NCBI GenBank assembly: GCA_007115705.1
Contig: QXEO01001034.1
Span: forward strand, 3,534,001 to 3,598,000
Origin: Dactylis glomerata
Lineage: Eukaryota > Streptophyta > Magnoliopsida > Poales > Poaceae
Direction: 5' to 3'
Length of the DNA: 64,000 bases
The translations under genes were made by a program, and so were the position numbers. The first letter of the stretch is position 1; the number at the start of each line of letters is the position of its first letter. The notes below the pieces were generated by a model. The model was not told where the DNA came from. It did no database searches and worked only from the letters and a program-made list of their open reading frames with translations. Shown in pieces: positions 23,036-33,970 of the stretch.

Positions 23036-23213
23036 AGGCTGGAAGCCAAGCAGAAAGAAGAAAACAACATCTCAGAAACCCCATTTAAGCCAGACATTTC
23101 ATAAAAGAAAAGTATTTACAACGAGTACAAGCCCCCTGACTAGTTCTCGGGCAAAATATAAACTGGGAGTTTACTACAACAAAAGAAATAAAGATTACAA
23201 AGAAAGACTAAGT

Positions 23214-25958
23214 CTACGCCACCTCAGCATCATGCTCCGTGGCAGAAGTAGGCGCGGCAGAGGTAGCACCAGCAATGGGAGGAGGCGTGGATCCACTTTT
23301 CGCCGGAGTCGAAGAAACCGGTGTAGCAGAGGTCGTAGAAGCCGCCGAAGGAGAAATTATCGATATGATGCCTGGCGCGTACTTCTTCGCCTTCTCGAAG
23401 AAAACCCGCAGCTCTGAAAGAGGTCGACCGCGGGAAGAGCTCACCTTCTCCCAGTTGACCTCCTCACCATGTGCGTAAGTAAGCGCAATGGCCCCCTCGG
23501 CACCTCGCTTCACAGAGCGGCCCTTCATAAGAAGGATAGGATCGTCGGGGGTGTCAAAGGCCTTGGCAAGTTTCTTCAAATCATTATTTGGCATCTCCGC
23601 TTTCTGCTTGGGCCACAACCCGACAAAAATCCGCGTGAGCACGCGGCTAGCCAACTTAAGGATCTCCTGGATAGAAATCCAGTTCGCCTCCAGCAAGTTA
23701 ACTGCGGCCATGAGAGAATCATCATCTGGCTGCAAAGATGACGAAGACACCCCAGTATGTTCTACACAACCAAGGAAACAAAGACAGAGGAAAAAGCACA
23801 CATCAGCAAGCATAAGAGCGGGCAACTCAACAAAGAAGGGAAAAGCATGATATTTACCTCCAGCAAGAGCAGACATTTTATTAAGCCGTTCAATCATGGC
23901 CTGCTCCCGCTGGATGTGCTCCTTATTAGCGTCAGAAATGGCCTTCTCCGCTTTCTTTGCCCTAGCCAATGCTGATTTAGTGGACTTCTCAGCAGTGGCT
24001 TTGGCAGCAGTGGCGGCATCCCAAGCTTTTCTGGAAGCTTCGAGTTCAGCCTCCAGAGACGAAATGCGAGCATTAGCTGTCGCCAAAGCATCTGCAGTTC
24101 AAAGAAGGGAAAAGAAAGTCGAAAAAAGAAAAAAAGAAAGGCACTCGCAAAATTTAGGAAAGAAGATTACCCTCAGAAGCCCTAGTAGCTTTCAAATATT
24201 CAACACATTTAGTGCCCAAAGTGACGAATTTCTTCATCAAGATCTGTCCAAAAAAACACGTGAGTATGAAGATCATGCAAGGAACAACAGCAAAAATACC
24301 AGAATCAACACGCACATCATTGGAGGAGCTCGTGGACCGATGGGTCTCGAGGGAAGCACCGGCGTCTGTCAACTTCTTCAAATGCTTGGAACCACGAGTA
24401 GAGACGACCTTCTTAACAGGAGCTTTTGAAGACTTAATCACCGGAGCAGTTTCTTGCAAAGAAAGTTCATCGACGGCCATAGCTTCAACAGAAGGAGTAG
24501 TGGCAGCATCTTTCTTCGGGTTCTCGTTGTCACTACGAAGGAAAGAAAAAGGTAGAGACTTCGCGTAAGTCAAAAGAAAGGAAGCAAGTAAAAATAAAAA
24601 TTCGAGTCAGCAAAAAACTCACGAGTCCAAGGCGTCGAAAAGTTCTTCCTCATCCTCTAGAGCAAGGGCCCCATGGCCATATTCTTGTGAGCGGAGAAAC
24701 TCGAAGAAGCAAGCTCCTCGACACGTTTCCTCTTCTTGTCAATGCCAAGATCTTTGGAAAGTGCAGGAGGAGGCGACGTAGTCGAACTGGTCCTTTCCAG
24801 CGAATCTTCGCCTTCATCTTAATCCTGGCTGTCCTCAGCCTCGGGGGCTTCGGAGGCAGCGGAAACAGGCACATCTTGAATGGACCCTCCCTCTGGAAGA
24901 GGAGGGCGAGAAATAAGGGATTGGTGATCCTGAAAGAAAAACAAGCCGAGAGTTATACGCAAAACAATGATAAGATAAAAGACGGCGAATAAAGACAGCA
25001 AACATACCGGAGGCAAGGGATGCTCGGAGTCGAAGTATCTAGCGGCCAAATCCGCAATCTCATGGTCTTTAGTGAGAGTAGTAAGAGCTCTCACCCGCTT
25101 GTCAAGATCCTTCTTCTCCAGAAGATCGTCAGATACTCGAGAAGAATCTCCCAAGCCAGAAAATGACCACAGTTTGGAAAGACGGTGCTGAAGAGGTTGA
25201 ACTCGACGTTGCAGGAAAAACGCCATAAGTTGAGTACCCGAAAGCGCACCTCCTTTACCACTCTTCAGAGCTTTGATGCGGGCTAGAAGTGGTTTGATTT
25301 CCTCCATCTCAGCTTCCGTGGGAGGCGAATCCCACGAGGCCAATTTCTTCACTTCTTTAGAGGCATCAAAAGGGGCAATGCCATACTGGTCAAAGGAAGA
25401 GACCTTCCGGTCTTTGATATAAAACCATTTCTTCCTCTAACCTTGCACTAAGGCAGCCATGGAAAACTCCAGGTACTGAGATTCAGCACAGATAGAAACA
25501 ACAGCTCCGCCCAATTCAGGTTTCTTTGATAAAGCGACACTGGGGCAGAGCCGAAAGAGGAATTTCCAGAGAAGAAAATAGGGTTCGATCTCCAGAAACG
25601 ACTCACAAAAGGTGATAAAGCAAGCAATGTGAAGAATTGAGTTTGGTGTGAGCTGGTGAAGCTGCACACCGTACACGAAAAGAAGCCCACGAAGGAACTA
25701 GTGGGCAGGGAGAGAAAGACCGCGCAAGAGGAAAGCAAGAAACATCACCCGGAAGCCGCTCGGGGGCTTGGGGATGCGCTCGGTGTTAGGGAAGACGACC
25801 TGGTTGTCGTCGGAGATGAGGCCATCAGCCTGGGTCTTCTCTAGATACTTCTGCTTGAAATCAGAAGGCACCCGGCTAGTCGCGGAGTTAGCAGTGTTGC
25901 TCTTGCCAATCTTGTTCTTCTGCGCAAGAGTCTTGATGCGCATCAATGGCTTGCGCAC
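23214..25958 (-). pseudogene. Antisense Transposase_28 ('putative gypsy type transposon') gene with six exons
   Basis: Minus-strand exons at 25958-25008, 24928-24623, 24532-24300, 24243-24172, 24091-23858 and 23761-23214 are separated by five short introns (about 40-95 bp) with GT...AG ends. Exon 1 carries the Transposase_28 (PF04195-type) region: PPSGFRVMFLAFLLRG, GVQLHQLTPNSILHIACFIT, KKWFYIKDRK and SGTQLMAFFLQRRVQPLQ. Exon 5 is an alanine/lysine coiled coil (ARISSLEAELEASRKAWDAA). The last exon is Pro/Ser/Thr-rich and ends at 23214. In-frame stops at 25698-25700, 25437-25439 and in exon 2 (TAA after EDSQD) disable it. Despite the domain name it is not a known transposase; its role is unknown. 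Confidence 0.75.
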
Positions 25959-26039
25959 GGGGGTTGTGCAGGAGCTCAGAGGTGCACAAGGTTTGCAACA
26001 ATGGTGGCGGCGGCAGAAGCGAGGAATTGGTAAACAGTA

Positions 26040-27225
26040 AATTCCCCACTCTCCCCCTTATATAGCTTCCTGGTGAAGGAACGTGGGCTGAGACGTGGCG
26101 CAAGGAGCGGAAACGGTAGCCCACTAACGGGCAAGAAAATTGCGAAATTACTACGCAACCCATGGATAACGATCAGCATCAAGTAAAAGTAATTATATTA
26201 ATGATGTCACAGGAATTCGAGTAACGGGAAATGAGACTATGACAGTGGTGGACATTAGTATGGAAAATATTCAGGGAAAAGTCTGGTGTGACATATCTGC
26301 GTATGGATGATGACCAAGGAAGTCGACGAAAAATCAACGTAAAAGGTACAGATAGATCAAAAGAAGAAAAACTCATTCTTTGAGTCTATACCCGAAAATA
26401 TTCGACTATAGCCTCGGGGGCTACTACCATCAGGAGCGCTGAGTGCGCACCCAACGATATTATTAAGTAAAGCTACGATATGATGAAATAAAAAGTAGGC
26501 ACAACGTCTTTTGAGCCTATACTCAAAATAAGATTTTTTGACTATAGCCTCGGGGGCTACTCCCATCGGGAGCGCTGGGCGCGCACCCGACGATGTTTTT
26601 TATGAATAATGGAGCCAAAACAAAAGACGAAAGAAGATTTGGGAAGCATCATTACTATCATCGGGAGGGAGTTTTATCAATCAAGGTTGAACAACCCGAA
26701 TATCTTGCACATTGAAACAGTCAAACAAGGCAGCGACATATGATTCTCGAGTTGCGTCATCACGACAAAACTTGAATGTCGTGGTTGAAATATATCACGA
26801 AGGTAAGACCCCGAGATCCGTCCTATGTGGCCTGGTATACGCACATGGATGCGCTCTGCTGGTACTTATCCGTGTCTACGATGCGAAGAAAATCCTGGTG
26901 GACGCACTGGGTACCCTGAGAACCACTGGGATTCATTCTTTATAAGTCCTAAATACGGCAAAAGAATTGGTTTGACCGGTTTCCCGAATTCAAGTCCAAG
27001 GGGATTGAATTTGAAGTAGGTGACAAGTATCTGTTCCGGCAGTTAACTGGCCCCTTGATCCGTCAGAGTTGACAGGCTTGTTCATCAAAACTCCTTGCGA
27101 GACATTATAATAAAAAGATAAGTCGAAAGACCAAGTCAAAGATTTGAAGATATGAAGAAGAAGTATTGATCAAGTCGAAGATTTGAAGATCTAAGATTCA
27201 ACCCAAATCTGCAATTCTGGTAGAA
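26040..27225 (+). other. Gypsy 3' untranslated region with repeats
   Basis: This non-coding region includes the promoter side of the antisense gene (25958 upward). A ~135-bp unit is repeated at about 26380-26460 and 26510-26600, each with GCCTCGGGGGCTACT and an AGCGCTG.G.GCGCACCC.ACGAT block. Plus-strand frames at 26712-27019 lack motifs. Confidence 0.6.
26411..26560 (+). repeat. Internal PPT-like boxes of the gypsy element
   Basis: GCCTCGGGGGCTAC occurs at 26411-26424 and 26547-26560. The true PPT next to the 3' LTR is TCTCGGGGGCTAC at 27226-27238, so the same 11-base core CTCGGGGGCTA is present three times. Confidence 0.8.
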
Positions 27226-27238
27226 TCTCGGGGGCTAC
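27226..27238 (+). other. Polypurine tract of gypsy element 1
   Basis: TCTCGGGGGCTAC abuts the 3' LTR (TGACAAGG at 27239). Confidence 0.75.
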
Positions 27239-27574
27239 TGACAAGGGCATAGATAATAGAGCCCGACAGTTGAGTACCCCTGAGGCCCGTTAAGCTAGGC
27301 CCAGTTGTAATACTAGTTGAAATACGAGTTCATGTCGTATGTCGATGTTGTAATCTGTATCGGATCCCTCCCGATCCTTGAGACCTGGCCACCTATATAT
27401 AGGGGGCCAGGAGAGGACGGTGAGGGACAGATTAAAAGCAAGCCAGGTTTACACACCACGTTTACTTTCAATACACACCTTGTTTGACTGATTTTACCTT
27501 CGAGTTCATCCGACGCCCTATCTCCCCGATCCTAAGTCCTTCATTTAGGACATTTGTCGAGTTAACCCTCGTCA
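27239..27574 (+). repeat. 3' LTR of gypsy element 1
   Basis: 336 bp, TGACAAGG to CCTCGTCA, followed by the target duplication GTGAA. TATA box at 27394-27401. Confidence 0.95.
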
Positions 27575-27643
27575 GTGAAGGACTATCTCAGGACCAAAGT
27601 CAAGAAGAGCAATGACATAAGCAAGGCGTCCGTAGCTGCTTGA
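27575..27643 (+). pseudogene. Gene fragment, right part with stop codon
   Basis: Continuing from the target duplication GTGAA, 22 codons read VKDYLRTKVKKSNDISKASV, ending AA and TGA at 27641-27643. A lysine-rich C-terminus and a downstream AATAAA (about 27886) suggest the last exon and 3' UTR of a host gene. Joining it to 18149-18260 across the gypsy element keeps one frame through ...KIKRVKDYL. The function is unknown. Confidence 0.4.
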
Positions 27644-27645
27644 TG

Positions 27646-27959
27646 CATGGTTATCATCTTTTCAAGTTGTTTTGGTTCATGTGTTCTCAGTGGGGTTTCC
27701 TTTGCATGGTTGTGATCCATATGTCGATAGTTTGTGATTGTATCATGTTAGGGGAGTTGCTTGGTCTGTCTAGGTGTTCAAGGAGTTTCACCCTCTTGGT
27801 CCTGCGGAAAGTAAATTTCATCTTCCTGAACACGAGAAATAGGTATGTTTTAGGGCTTATTTCAGACAATCGGTACATGTGATCAGAAATAAAGATGACA
27901 AAGCAGACGTGAACATGAGAAATTCATTAGAGCCAAGTAGATTATTTTAGATCCGTCGC
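27646..27959 (+). other. Probable 3' UTR/flank of the split gene fragment
   Basis: No ORF of interest. It contains AATAAA (about 27886). In the pre-insertion chromosome this stretch lay directly upstream of the DUF1618 gene promoter. Confidence 0.35.
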
Positions 27960-27973
27960 ACGAGCACTTGGCT
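27960..27973. other. Target site duplication of LINE 1 (left copy)
   Basis: ACGAGCACTTGGCT is repeated exactly at 45731-45744. The last T merges with the oligo-T (minus-strand poly-A) of the LINE. Confidence 0.92.
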
Positions 27974-28171
27974 TTTTTTTGAAACACATAATATATTAAG
28001 CTAGCAAGCCGCCTCATTAAAAACCTTCCAGTCCCCTTAGGTACTCTGGTAAGGAAAAGAGTGCGTCTGAAACTTGTCGCTCTGAATCACAATATAATTA
28101 CATCATTTACCAAATGGCTTACAATAGTTCCCCCTCCCAACCCGAACTACTAGACTCAAAGGCTACCCTAG

Positions 28172-28414
28172 CTAACTCATGTGCCACTCCATTTGCTTCC
28201 TCGGACAATGTTTAAAAGAAACTTCACCAATATAACTAGACAAATCGACACAATCTGCAAACACCACCGACTCTTCGCTCCACCATCGATCACCACCATT
28301 GCAAGCCTCAATAACTTCTGTTGAGTATGATTCTGCTTGTACTCTATTGTACCCCAATTTAATCACAAGCTCAAGTCCATCTCGCATTGCCAAGGCTTCC
28401 GCCATAGACGCCGT
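28172..28414 (-). pseudogene. LINE 1 RNase H, C-terminal part
   Basis: MAEALAMRDGLELVIKLGYN, then QAESYSTEVIEACNGGDRWW, matches the C-terminal RNase H domain (RVT_3 type) of plant LINEs. It completes the domain begun at 40501-40680. The end ...CPRKQMEWHMS is slightly out of the family consensus (normally ...EANGVAHELA), indicating a late frameshift. The 3' UTR and poly-A follow to 27974. Confidence 0.85.
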
Positions 28415-28923
28415 TGATACGTCTCAAACGTATCTATAATTTTTTATGCTCCATGCTTGTTTATGCACCATTTGCTTTGTGTTTTGTTACACTTTGTGGC
28501 GTTTTTATGCATTTTTCAGAACTAACCTATTAACGAGATGCCATAGTGCCAGTTCCCTGTTTTCTGCTATTTTTGTGTTTCAGAAAAGCTACATAGGAAA
28601 TATTCTCGGAATTGGACGAAACAAAAGCCGAAGTTCCTATTTTTCCCGATGCGAGACGAAGTCCAAAGCAGAGACGGAGGGGGACCAGGGGCCAGCCACA
28701 CCATAGGGTGGCGCGGCCAGCCCCTGGCCCGCGCCACCAGGTGGTGGGGCCACCTGGCCCACCTCCTGACGCTGCTCTTCCGCCTATCTATTCCCCTCGA
28801 CGGGAAAACCCTAAGGACCTGATCAATTTTCCACGAAACATACTGTAAGCCACCGCTGTTGTCAAAGCGACATCGGGAGGGTCCAGAAGCTCTTCCCGGC
28901 AACCTACCGGAGAGAGGGATCAC
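28415..28923 (+). repeat. Element B 5' LTR, first part
   Basis: Similar throughout to the beginning of the element A LTR at 28924. Its TATA position reads CTATCTATTC near 28785, where A has CTATATAAAG, so the core promoter may be damaged. It ends with ATCAC, the target duplication of A. Confidence 0.88.
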
Positions 28924-30464
28924 TGATACATCTCAAACGTATCTATAATTTTTGATGCTCCATGCTTGTTTTTACACCATTTGCCTTGTGTTTCGTTACA
29001 CTTTGTGGCGCTTTTATGCATTTTCCGGAACTAACCTATTAACAAGTCGCCACAGTGCCAGTTCCCTGTTTTCTGCTATTTTTTTGTTTCAGAAGTGATA
29101 CACAGGAAATATTCTCGGAATTGGACGAAACAAGTTCCTGAAGTCTTATTTTTCCCGGAAGCTTCCAGAGATCCGAAGAGGTGAAGGAGAGGGGCCACAG
29201 GCCAGCCTCACACTAGGCCGGCGCGGCCCAGGCCCTGGCCGCGCCGCCTAGGTGTGAGGAGGCCTGGGGCCACTCCTGACGACGCCCCTTCGCCTATATA
29301 AAGCCTCGGGACGGAAAAACCTAGGGGAGTCGACAAAATTTCCAGAATAGTTCTGCAGCACCGCCGCTGTCGAAGACAAATTTCGGGGGATAGAAGTCTC
29401 TGTTCCGGCACCCTGCCGGGACGGGGAAGTGCCCCCGGAGCCATCTCCATCGGTCTCCATCGCCATCTCCGCCGTCTCCATCGACCTCACCGCCATCTCC
29501 ATCAACCTTGCTGTCTCCTATGATGAGGAGGGAGGAGTTCATCCCCGGGGCTGAGGGCTCTACCAGTAGCTATGTGGTTCACCTCTCTCTCCCATGATGT
29601 GATCTTTATGTGATCGTGAGCTTTGTATCATGTTGAATAAGTAGATGTTACTCTTCTTCATTATGTGTACTCTAGTGTGTTATTAAAGTAATCTATTCCT
29701 CCTGCCACGGTGTAACGGTGACAGTGCGTGCATCGTGGTGTTACTTGATCTAGGCTACGATTGTGATCTCTTATGGATTATGAGAATAATTATCACTATG
29801 ATAGTATTGAAGTGATCTATTCCTCCTTTCATGGTGTAATGTTGACAGTGTGTGCACCGTGTTAGTACTTGGTCTAATTTGCAATAATATCTATCTTGAG
29901 TTGTGATTTGATTTGGATATCTCTATGAGTGGTGTTTGTCAAGTACTTGATGAACTTTGAGGAGTGCTTCGTAGCCCTACGCAATGATTAGTGTTATTCA
30001 ATAGGAGAGTAATTCAGAGTACCATAGTGAAGAGAAGTTATCTATTGGTTCAATTATGTTATATTTGTTGGGAGTGTGTCCACTAGTGAAAGTATGATCC
30101 CTAGGCCTTGTTTCCAAGCTTTGCACACCGTTTACTTGCTGTTTTGTTACTTGTTTGCTTGCTGCCATTTTTATTCCAGATTGCATTTACTACTTATAAT
30201 CATCTATACCACTTGTATTTCACTATCTCTTCGCCGAACTAGTGCACCTATACATCTGACAAGTGTATTGGGTGTGTTGGGGACACAAGAGACTTTCTGT
30301 ATCGTAATTGCAGAGTTGTTTGAGAGGGATAGCTTTGACCTCTTCCTCCCTGAGTTCGATAAACATTGGGTGATCCACTTAAGGGAAACTTCCTGCTGCT
30401 CTACAAACCTCTGCACTTGGAGGCCCAACACTGTCTACAAGAACAGAAGCGTGTGTAGACATCA
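28924..30464 (+). repeat. Element A 5' LTR
   Basis: 1,541 bp. TATATAAA at 29295-29302 is preceded by a GC-rich zone and followed by a CATCTCCGCCGTCTCCATCG repeat tract (about 29440-29510). ORFs called here are shadows. Confidence 0.95.
29295..29302 (+). promoter_or_regulatory. TATA box of element A 5' LTR
   Basis: CTATATAAAG in the expected position, conserved at 34342-34349. Confidence 0.6.
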
Positions 30465-30553
30465 AGCTCTTTTGTGAGTGCTCGAAGTTATTTCCTTTAG
30501 ATTCTGCAATTACATCTTTTTGTTTCTTTTTTTATTTTCACTAGTTAGGCTTA

Positions 30554-31417
30554 ATGGAAAACAAAGAGTTCTTTAGTCTTTTTCCTGAGTTTAGATATGA
30601 AGTGTTTGAAGAGAAAATTGAAAAACCTTTGGAGCTTAATTTGCATGCTAATAGTGTTGTTAGTATGAATGCTTTGAACACCGTTGTTGCTAATGCTATA
30701 GAAAAGTCTAAGCTTGGGGAAGCTGGTTTTGTTAAGCATGATATTTTTAGTTCCCCAGCTTTAGTGGAGAAAGTTTGTTGTGATAATATTTTATCTCCCA
30801 TATGTGATGTTCCTTCTTATGATGATATGTTTGAAGAATATGCTTTGCGAAATAGTTGCTCTCTAGCTTGTGATGATACTAAACCTCTAGTTTATGATGG
30901 CTATGATGATGAGTATAATATTTTCAGTTCACCTACTATTGAGGATAAAATTAGTTATGATTACAATATGCCTCCTATTTATGATGATTATGGTGATGAG
31001 AATAATTATTCTGTTGAATCTGCTCCTACTACTATTGTTTCTGTGGTGAGTATTAATTCTTTTATGCATGTGGCTCATGATAGGGATGCTTTAAATGATA
31101 GTTATATTATTAGTTCTATTCATGATGCTACTGAAAGTTATTATGAGAGAGGGAAACACGGTTTGAAGGATCTCAACAATATTGAGTTTCCCCTTTTTAT
31201 GTTGCAATTCTTGAAGTTATACTTGTTTTGCCTTCCTATGCTTTTTGCTTTGCGCTTTCATGACTTGTCTCTTTACAAGACTATTTTTCATAGGAAGTGG
31301 TTTAGATTTAAATGTGTTCCATACTTGCTTTTTGATGCTCTCTATTCTTTAAGTTCCTATATGGCGCCTTTGCCTCAAGCTCTTATATGGCACCCACATG
31401 AGCATCTTTGCAAATGA
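30554..31417 (+). CDS. Element A unknown ORF (287 aa)
   Basis: An intact frame of 287 codons starts MENKEFFSLFPEFRYEVFEE. The first half is acidic and tyrosine-rich with recurring units: ICDVPSYDDMFEEYAL, PLVYDGYDDEYNIFSSP, and MPPIYDDYGDENNYS. Near residues 205-235 is a hydrophobic run (FPLFMLQFLKLYLFCLPMLF), possibly one membrane segment. The C-terminus is aromatic/His-containing (ALIWHPHEHLC). No zinc knuckle, protease, RT or integrase motif was found. It occupies the gag position but is unrelated to the ORF of B. Confidence 0.6.
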   Translation: MENKEFFSLFPEFRYEVFEEKIEKPLELNLHANSVVSMNALNTVVANAIEKSKLGEAGFVKHDIFSSPALVEKVCCDNILSPICDVPSYDDMFEEYALRNSCSLACDDTKPLVYDGYDDEYNIFSSPTIEDKISYDYNMPPIYDDYGDENNYSVESAPTTIVSVVSINSFMHVAHDRDALNDSYIISSIHDATESYYERGKHGLKDLNNIEFPLFMLQFLKLYLFCLPMLFALRFHDLSLYKTIFHRKWFRFKCVPYLLFDALYSLSSYMAPLPQALIWHPHEHLCK

Positions 31418-31429
31418 CTACGCCTAGCT

Positions 31430-33956
31430 CAAAGGCGTTAAAGAAAAGCACTCTTGGGAGATAACCCATTGTTTTATTTTCAGTACTTTTTATTTTATTT
31501 GAGTCTTGGAAGTTATTACTACTGTAATAACCGCTCCTTATCCTTTTTATTTCATTGTTGTGCCAAGAGAAGCCTCTAATTTGAGTAAGGTAAAGATTTG
31601 GGGATGTTGCTGTCCTGAAACTGTTTTCGGTGCTGCACCGTAAAAATTCGTACAAATTCTCTGTATATCTTTTCTACCTGCGATTTCTTTTGCATATGCC
31701 CCAGGTTATATCCAAACTTTCATTAGTTGAACACTTTTTTATTTGAGCAACAGAAAACACCTCAAAAATTCGACCTTTGCCAGCTGTTCTGTTTTGACAG
31801 ATTTCTGCCAATATTTGTGTTTGCCGCTTTATCGCTTTCTTTTTGAGTTCTTTTGATCACAGAACTTTTGGGGAAGTTGCTACAGTAGTATATACTTTAT
31901 ATGTGGTGGTTTTGGGTTGAAACCTGAAGCAAAAAGAGGTTGATTATATGTTATGCTTACACTAATGTTGCTAATAGATTTGTGTTTAGTTTTATATGAA
32001 GGAAGTTTTCAAGTGTAGGGATCGGAGAGTGATGAGATGAGTTGAAGAACGGAAAAAAGCTCAAGCTTGGGGATGCCCATGCATCACCCCAAGAAATATC
32101 CAAGAAGTACAAGCGTCAAAACTTGGGGATGCCCCCGAGGCACCCCTTCTTCATCGGCAAAAATCAGGTCACCTTTCAAGACACTATATTTTTATTGCTT
32201 CATGCACTATGCGTTTTTCTTGGAGCATCTTTACTTTTGCTTTTAGTTTTATTTTTTTTTGTTTGCTGCAATAAATGGTTAGATCACATCATGTTTCTTT
32301 TGGAGGAGATGAACTCGTTTTTCATTGCCAAGAACACTCTAGTTTTCACTCTTATCGTTCAATGAGTGTTCTTCTTTTTCTGCTACTGCTTTTGGTTTTC
32401 GTTTTCGCCTTGATTTGCATTCAGATCTTCTTATATTTATTTATCAAGGTGTATTTTTGCCTCTGATCTTTATTGGTTTCCATCAAAAGAGTTTCCTCAA
32501 AAAGGTTTTAATGGTGTTGGAAAAGAGAAAAAACTTTATGCAAAAAGAGCTGGTGTAGACTGCGGCCTAGGCTTTTGCATGTCGTGCTTGATGTCTTTTT
32601 TGATAGTATGCTTAGTGGTTTTGCTGTAGCATGACTTGTCTCAAATAACTGAGATTGCTTAATGAGCCTTTGAAAAAATCATGCGTTGTTTTTATTGTAT
32701 GGAAGCATTATTTTGGTTTTCTCCTTGATGCTTTATTTGGGTTGACTTGGCTCATGCTCACACATGTTAGACTCATCCAAAGTCGCCAATAGCCTCTATG
32801 ATCATTTAGTTTTTGACTTTTGATGCCATCTTATGCTTCTTTTAATGTTGCTTTGTTGCTTTGCATGATTATGGCCGTTATTGCTCTCTTAGTTGGTCGC
32901 TCCCAGTCTTTTGCTATCCCTCATTTTGTACTGAGTATGAGCTCTACTCGTGCATCCAACTCCTAAAAACCAAGTTTGCCATTGTGTCCACTATAAATTC
33001 CTATGCATGGTATTTGCAAGCCATTCCAAGTAATTTTTCATGTGCTACCTTTCAAAAAACCTTCAAAATACTTCTCATTTTGTGACACTGTTTTCGGCTC
33101 ATGGGGACGTAGTGGTCAGATTTACTATCTTCCATATTGTTTATTCCAAAAAGAAAAAAAGGAAAAAAAGAAAGAAAAAAGGCACTCCTCCATGGTATGT
33201 GAATGTTGGTGGGCACCCGATGGAATCGGTTAGCCATGGTTTGAGAAAGAAAAAAAGGTGGGGAGGAGTGCCAAGCTTTATAAAAGAGCACAAAAGTGCC
33301 AATCTCTCTCTCAAAAACTTGCTTCATTTTTGTATGGAAGATAGTAAGAACCCCATTGCTAGTCGTTGACAAAGACAACCACCTCTCAAAACCAATTTTT
33401 ATCTCTCTGTTTTACAAATGAAAAGCTCTAGCACATGTTTAATCACTGCTTCCCTCCGCGAAGGGCCTTTCTTTTACTTTTATGTTGAGTCACCACCTTC
33501 TACCTTTATGCACCGTCTAAGAGAGCATAGTTGTCATTCTGAGTATAATGTGCATTGTCCCAAAGTTTATCATTGATTGATTCATGACTATGGTTTCACC
33601 TGTTCCTAAATTATTTGTATCTAGTCGCCCTCTTAAACTTGAAGGTGTCCTATGCATTTATGTTTTGCTCTCCATGAAGGACAAGCTGAAAACCATTTGT
33701 ATGTTTTTCCTTATGATTTGAACACACGTTTGACTTTCATTGTTTCATTTTCATGATCTTTTGTTTGTGTTCATTTTCATGTTTACAACATGGTTGCTAA
33801 GTTTCTATTAAGATTATGTCTTTCATGCCCATGTTTTAAGTTCTTTGATCTCAGCACTCAATGCTTTACCTATATGATCAAGATTGTGATGGTGCATGTC
33901 ACCTCAAAAATTATTTCTTTTGTTATCACTTACCTACTCGAGGACGAGCAGGAGTT
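31430..33956 (+). other. Element A non-coding body
   Basis: T-rich DNA, collinear with B. It contains AAGCTTGGGGATGC at 32063-32076, a near copy at 32120-32132, and a purine-rich A/G tract at 33145-33185. Short plus-strand frames (for example 32042-32365, 33040-33369) have no motifs and fall in this repeat DNA. Confidence 0.7.
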
Positions 33957-33970
33957 AAGCTTGGGGATGC
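33957..33970 (+). other. Polypurine tract of element A
   Basis: AAGCTTGGGGATGC directly precedes the 3' LTR (TGATACG at 33971). Confidence 0.8.

Larger units (their letters stand above)
18261..27574 (+). mobile_element. Gypsy-type LTR retrotransposon, non-autonomous, with antisense genes (9,314 bp)
   Basis: The LTRs at 18261-18596 and 27239-27574 are both 336 bp, start TGACAAGG and end CCTCGTCA, and differ at only 3 positions. A perfect 5-bp target duplication GTGAA flanks the element (18256-18260, 27575-27579). The order is: PBS (18599), gag (18634), protease-like domain (to 21819), two antisense genes (22195-23035 and 23214-25958), a 3' repeat region, and the PPT. There is no RT, RNase H or integrase. 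The gag/protease style and the antisense Transposase_28 ORF recall the Tat/RIRE2-like lineage of grass gypsy elements. It must have been mobilised by a relative. Confidence 0.93.

Noticed and set aside
24650..24992. Plus-strand and alternative-frame ORFs across the antisense gene (also 23232-24568)
   Set aside because: Mirror frames of the antisense exons; the minus-strand frame with GT-AG junctions explains them.
29440..29512. Regular CATCTCC.CC.TCTCCATC repeats that could suggest a CRISPR-like array
   Set aside because: Short degenerate microsatellite inside an LTR, repeated at 34487-34560; no spacers, and the genome is plant.
32042..33378. Short ORFs in the bodies of elements A and B (also 38029-39001)
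   Set aside because: T-rich repeat DNA; frames are not conserved between A and B.
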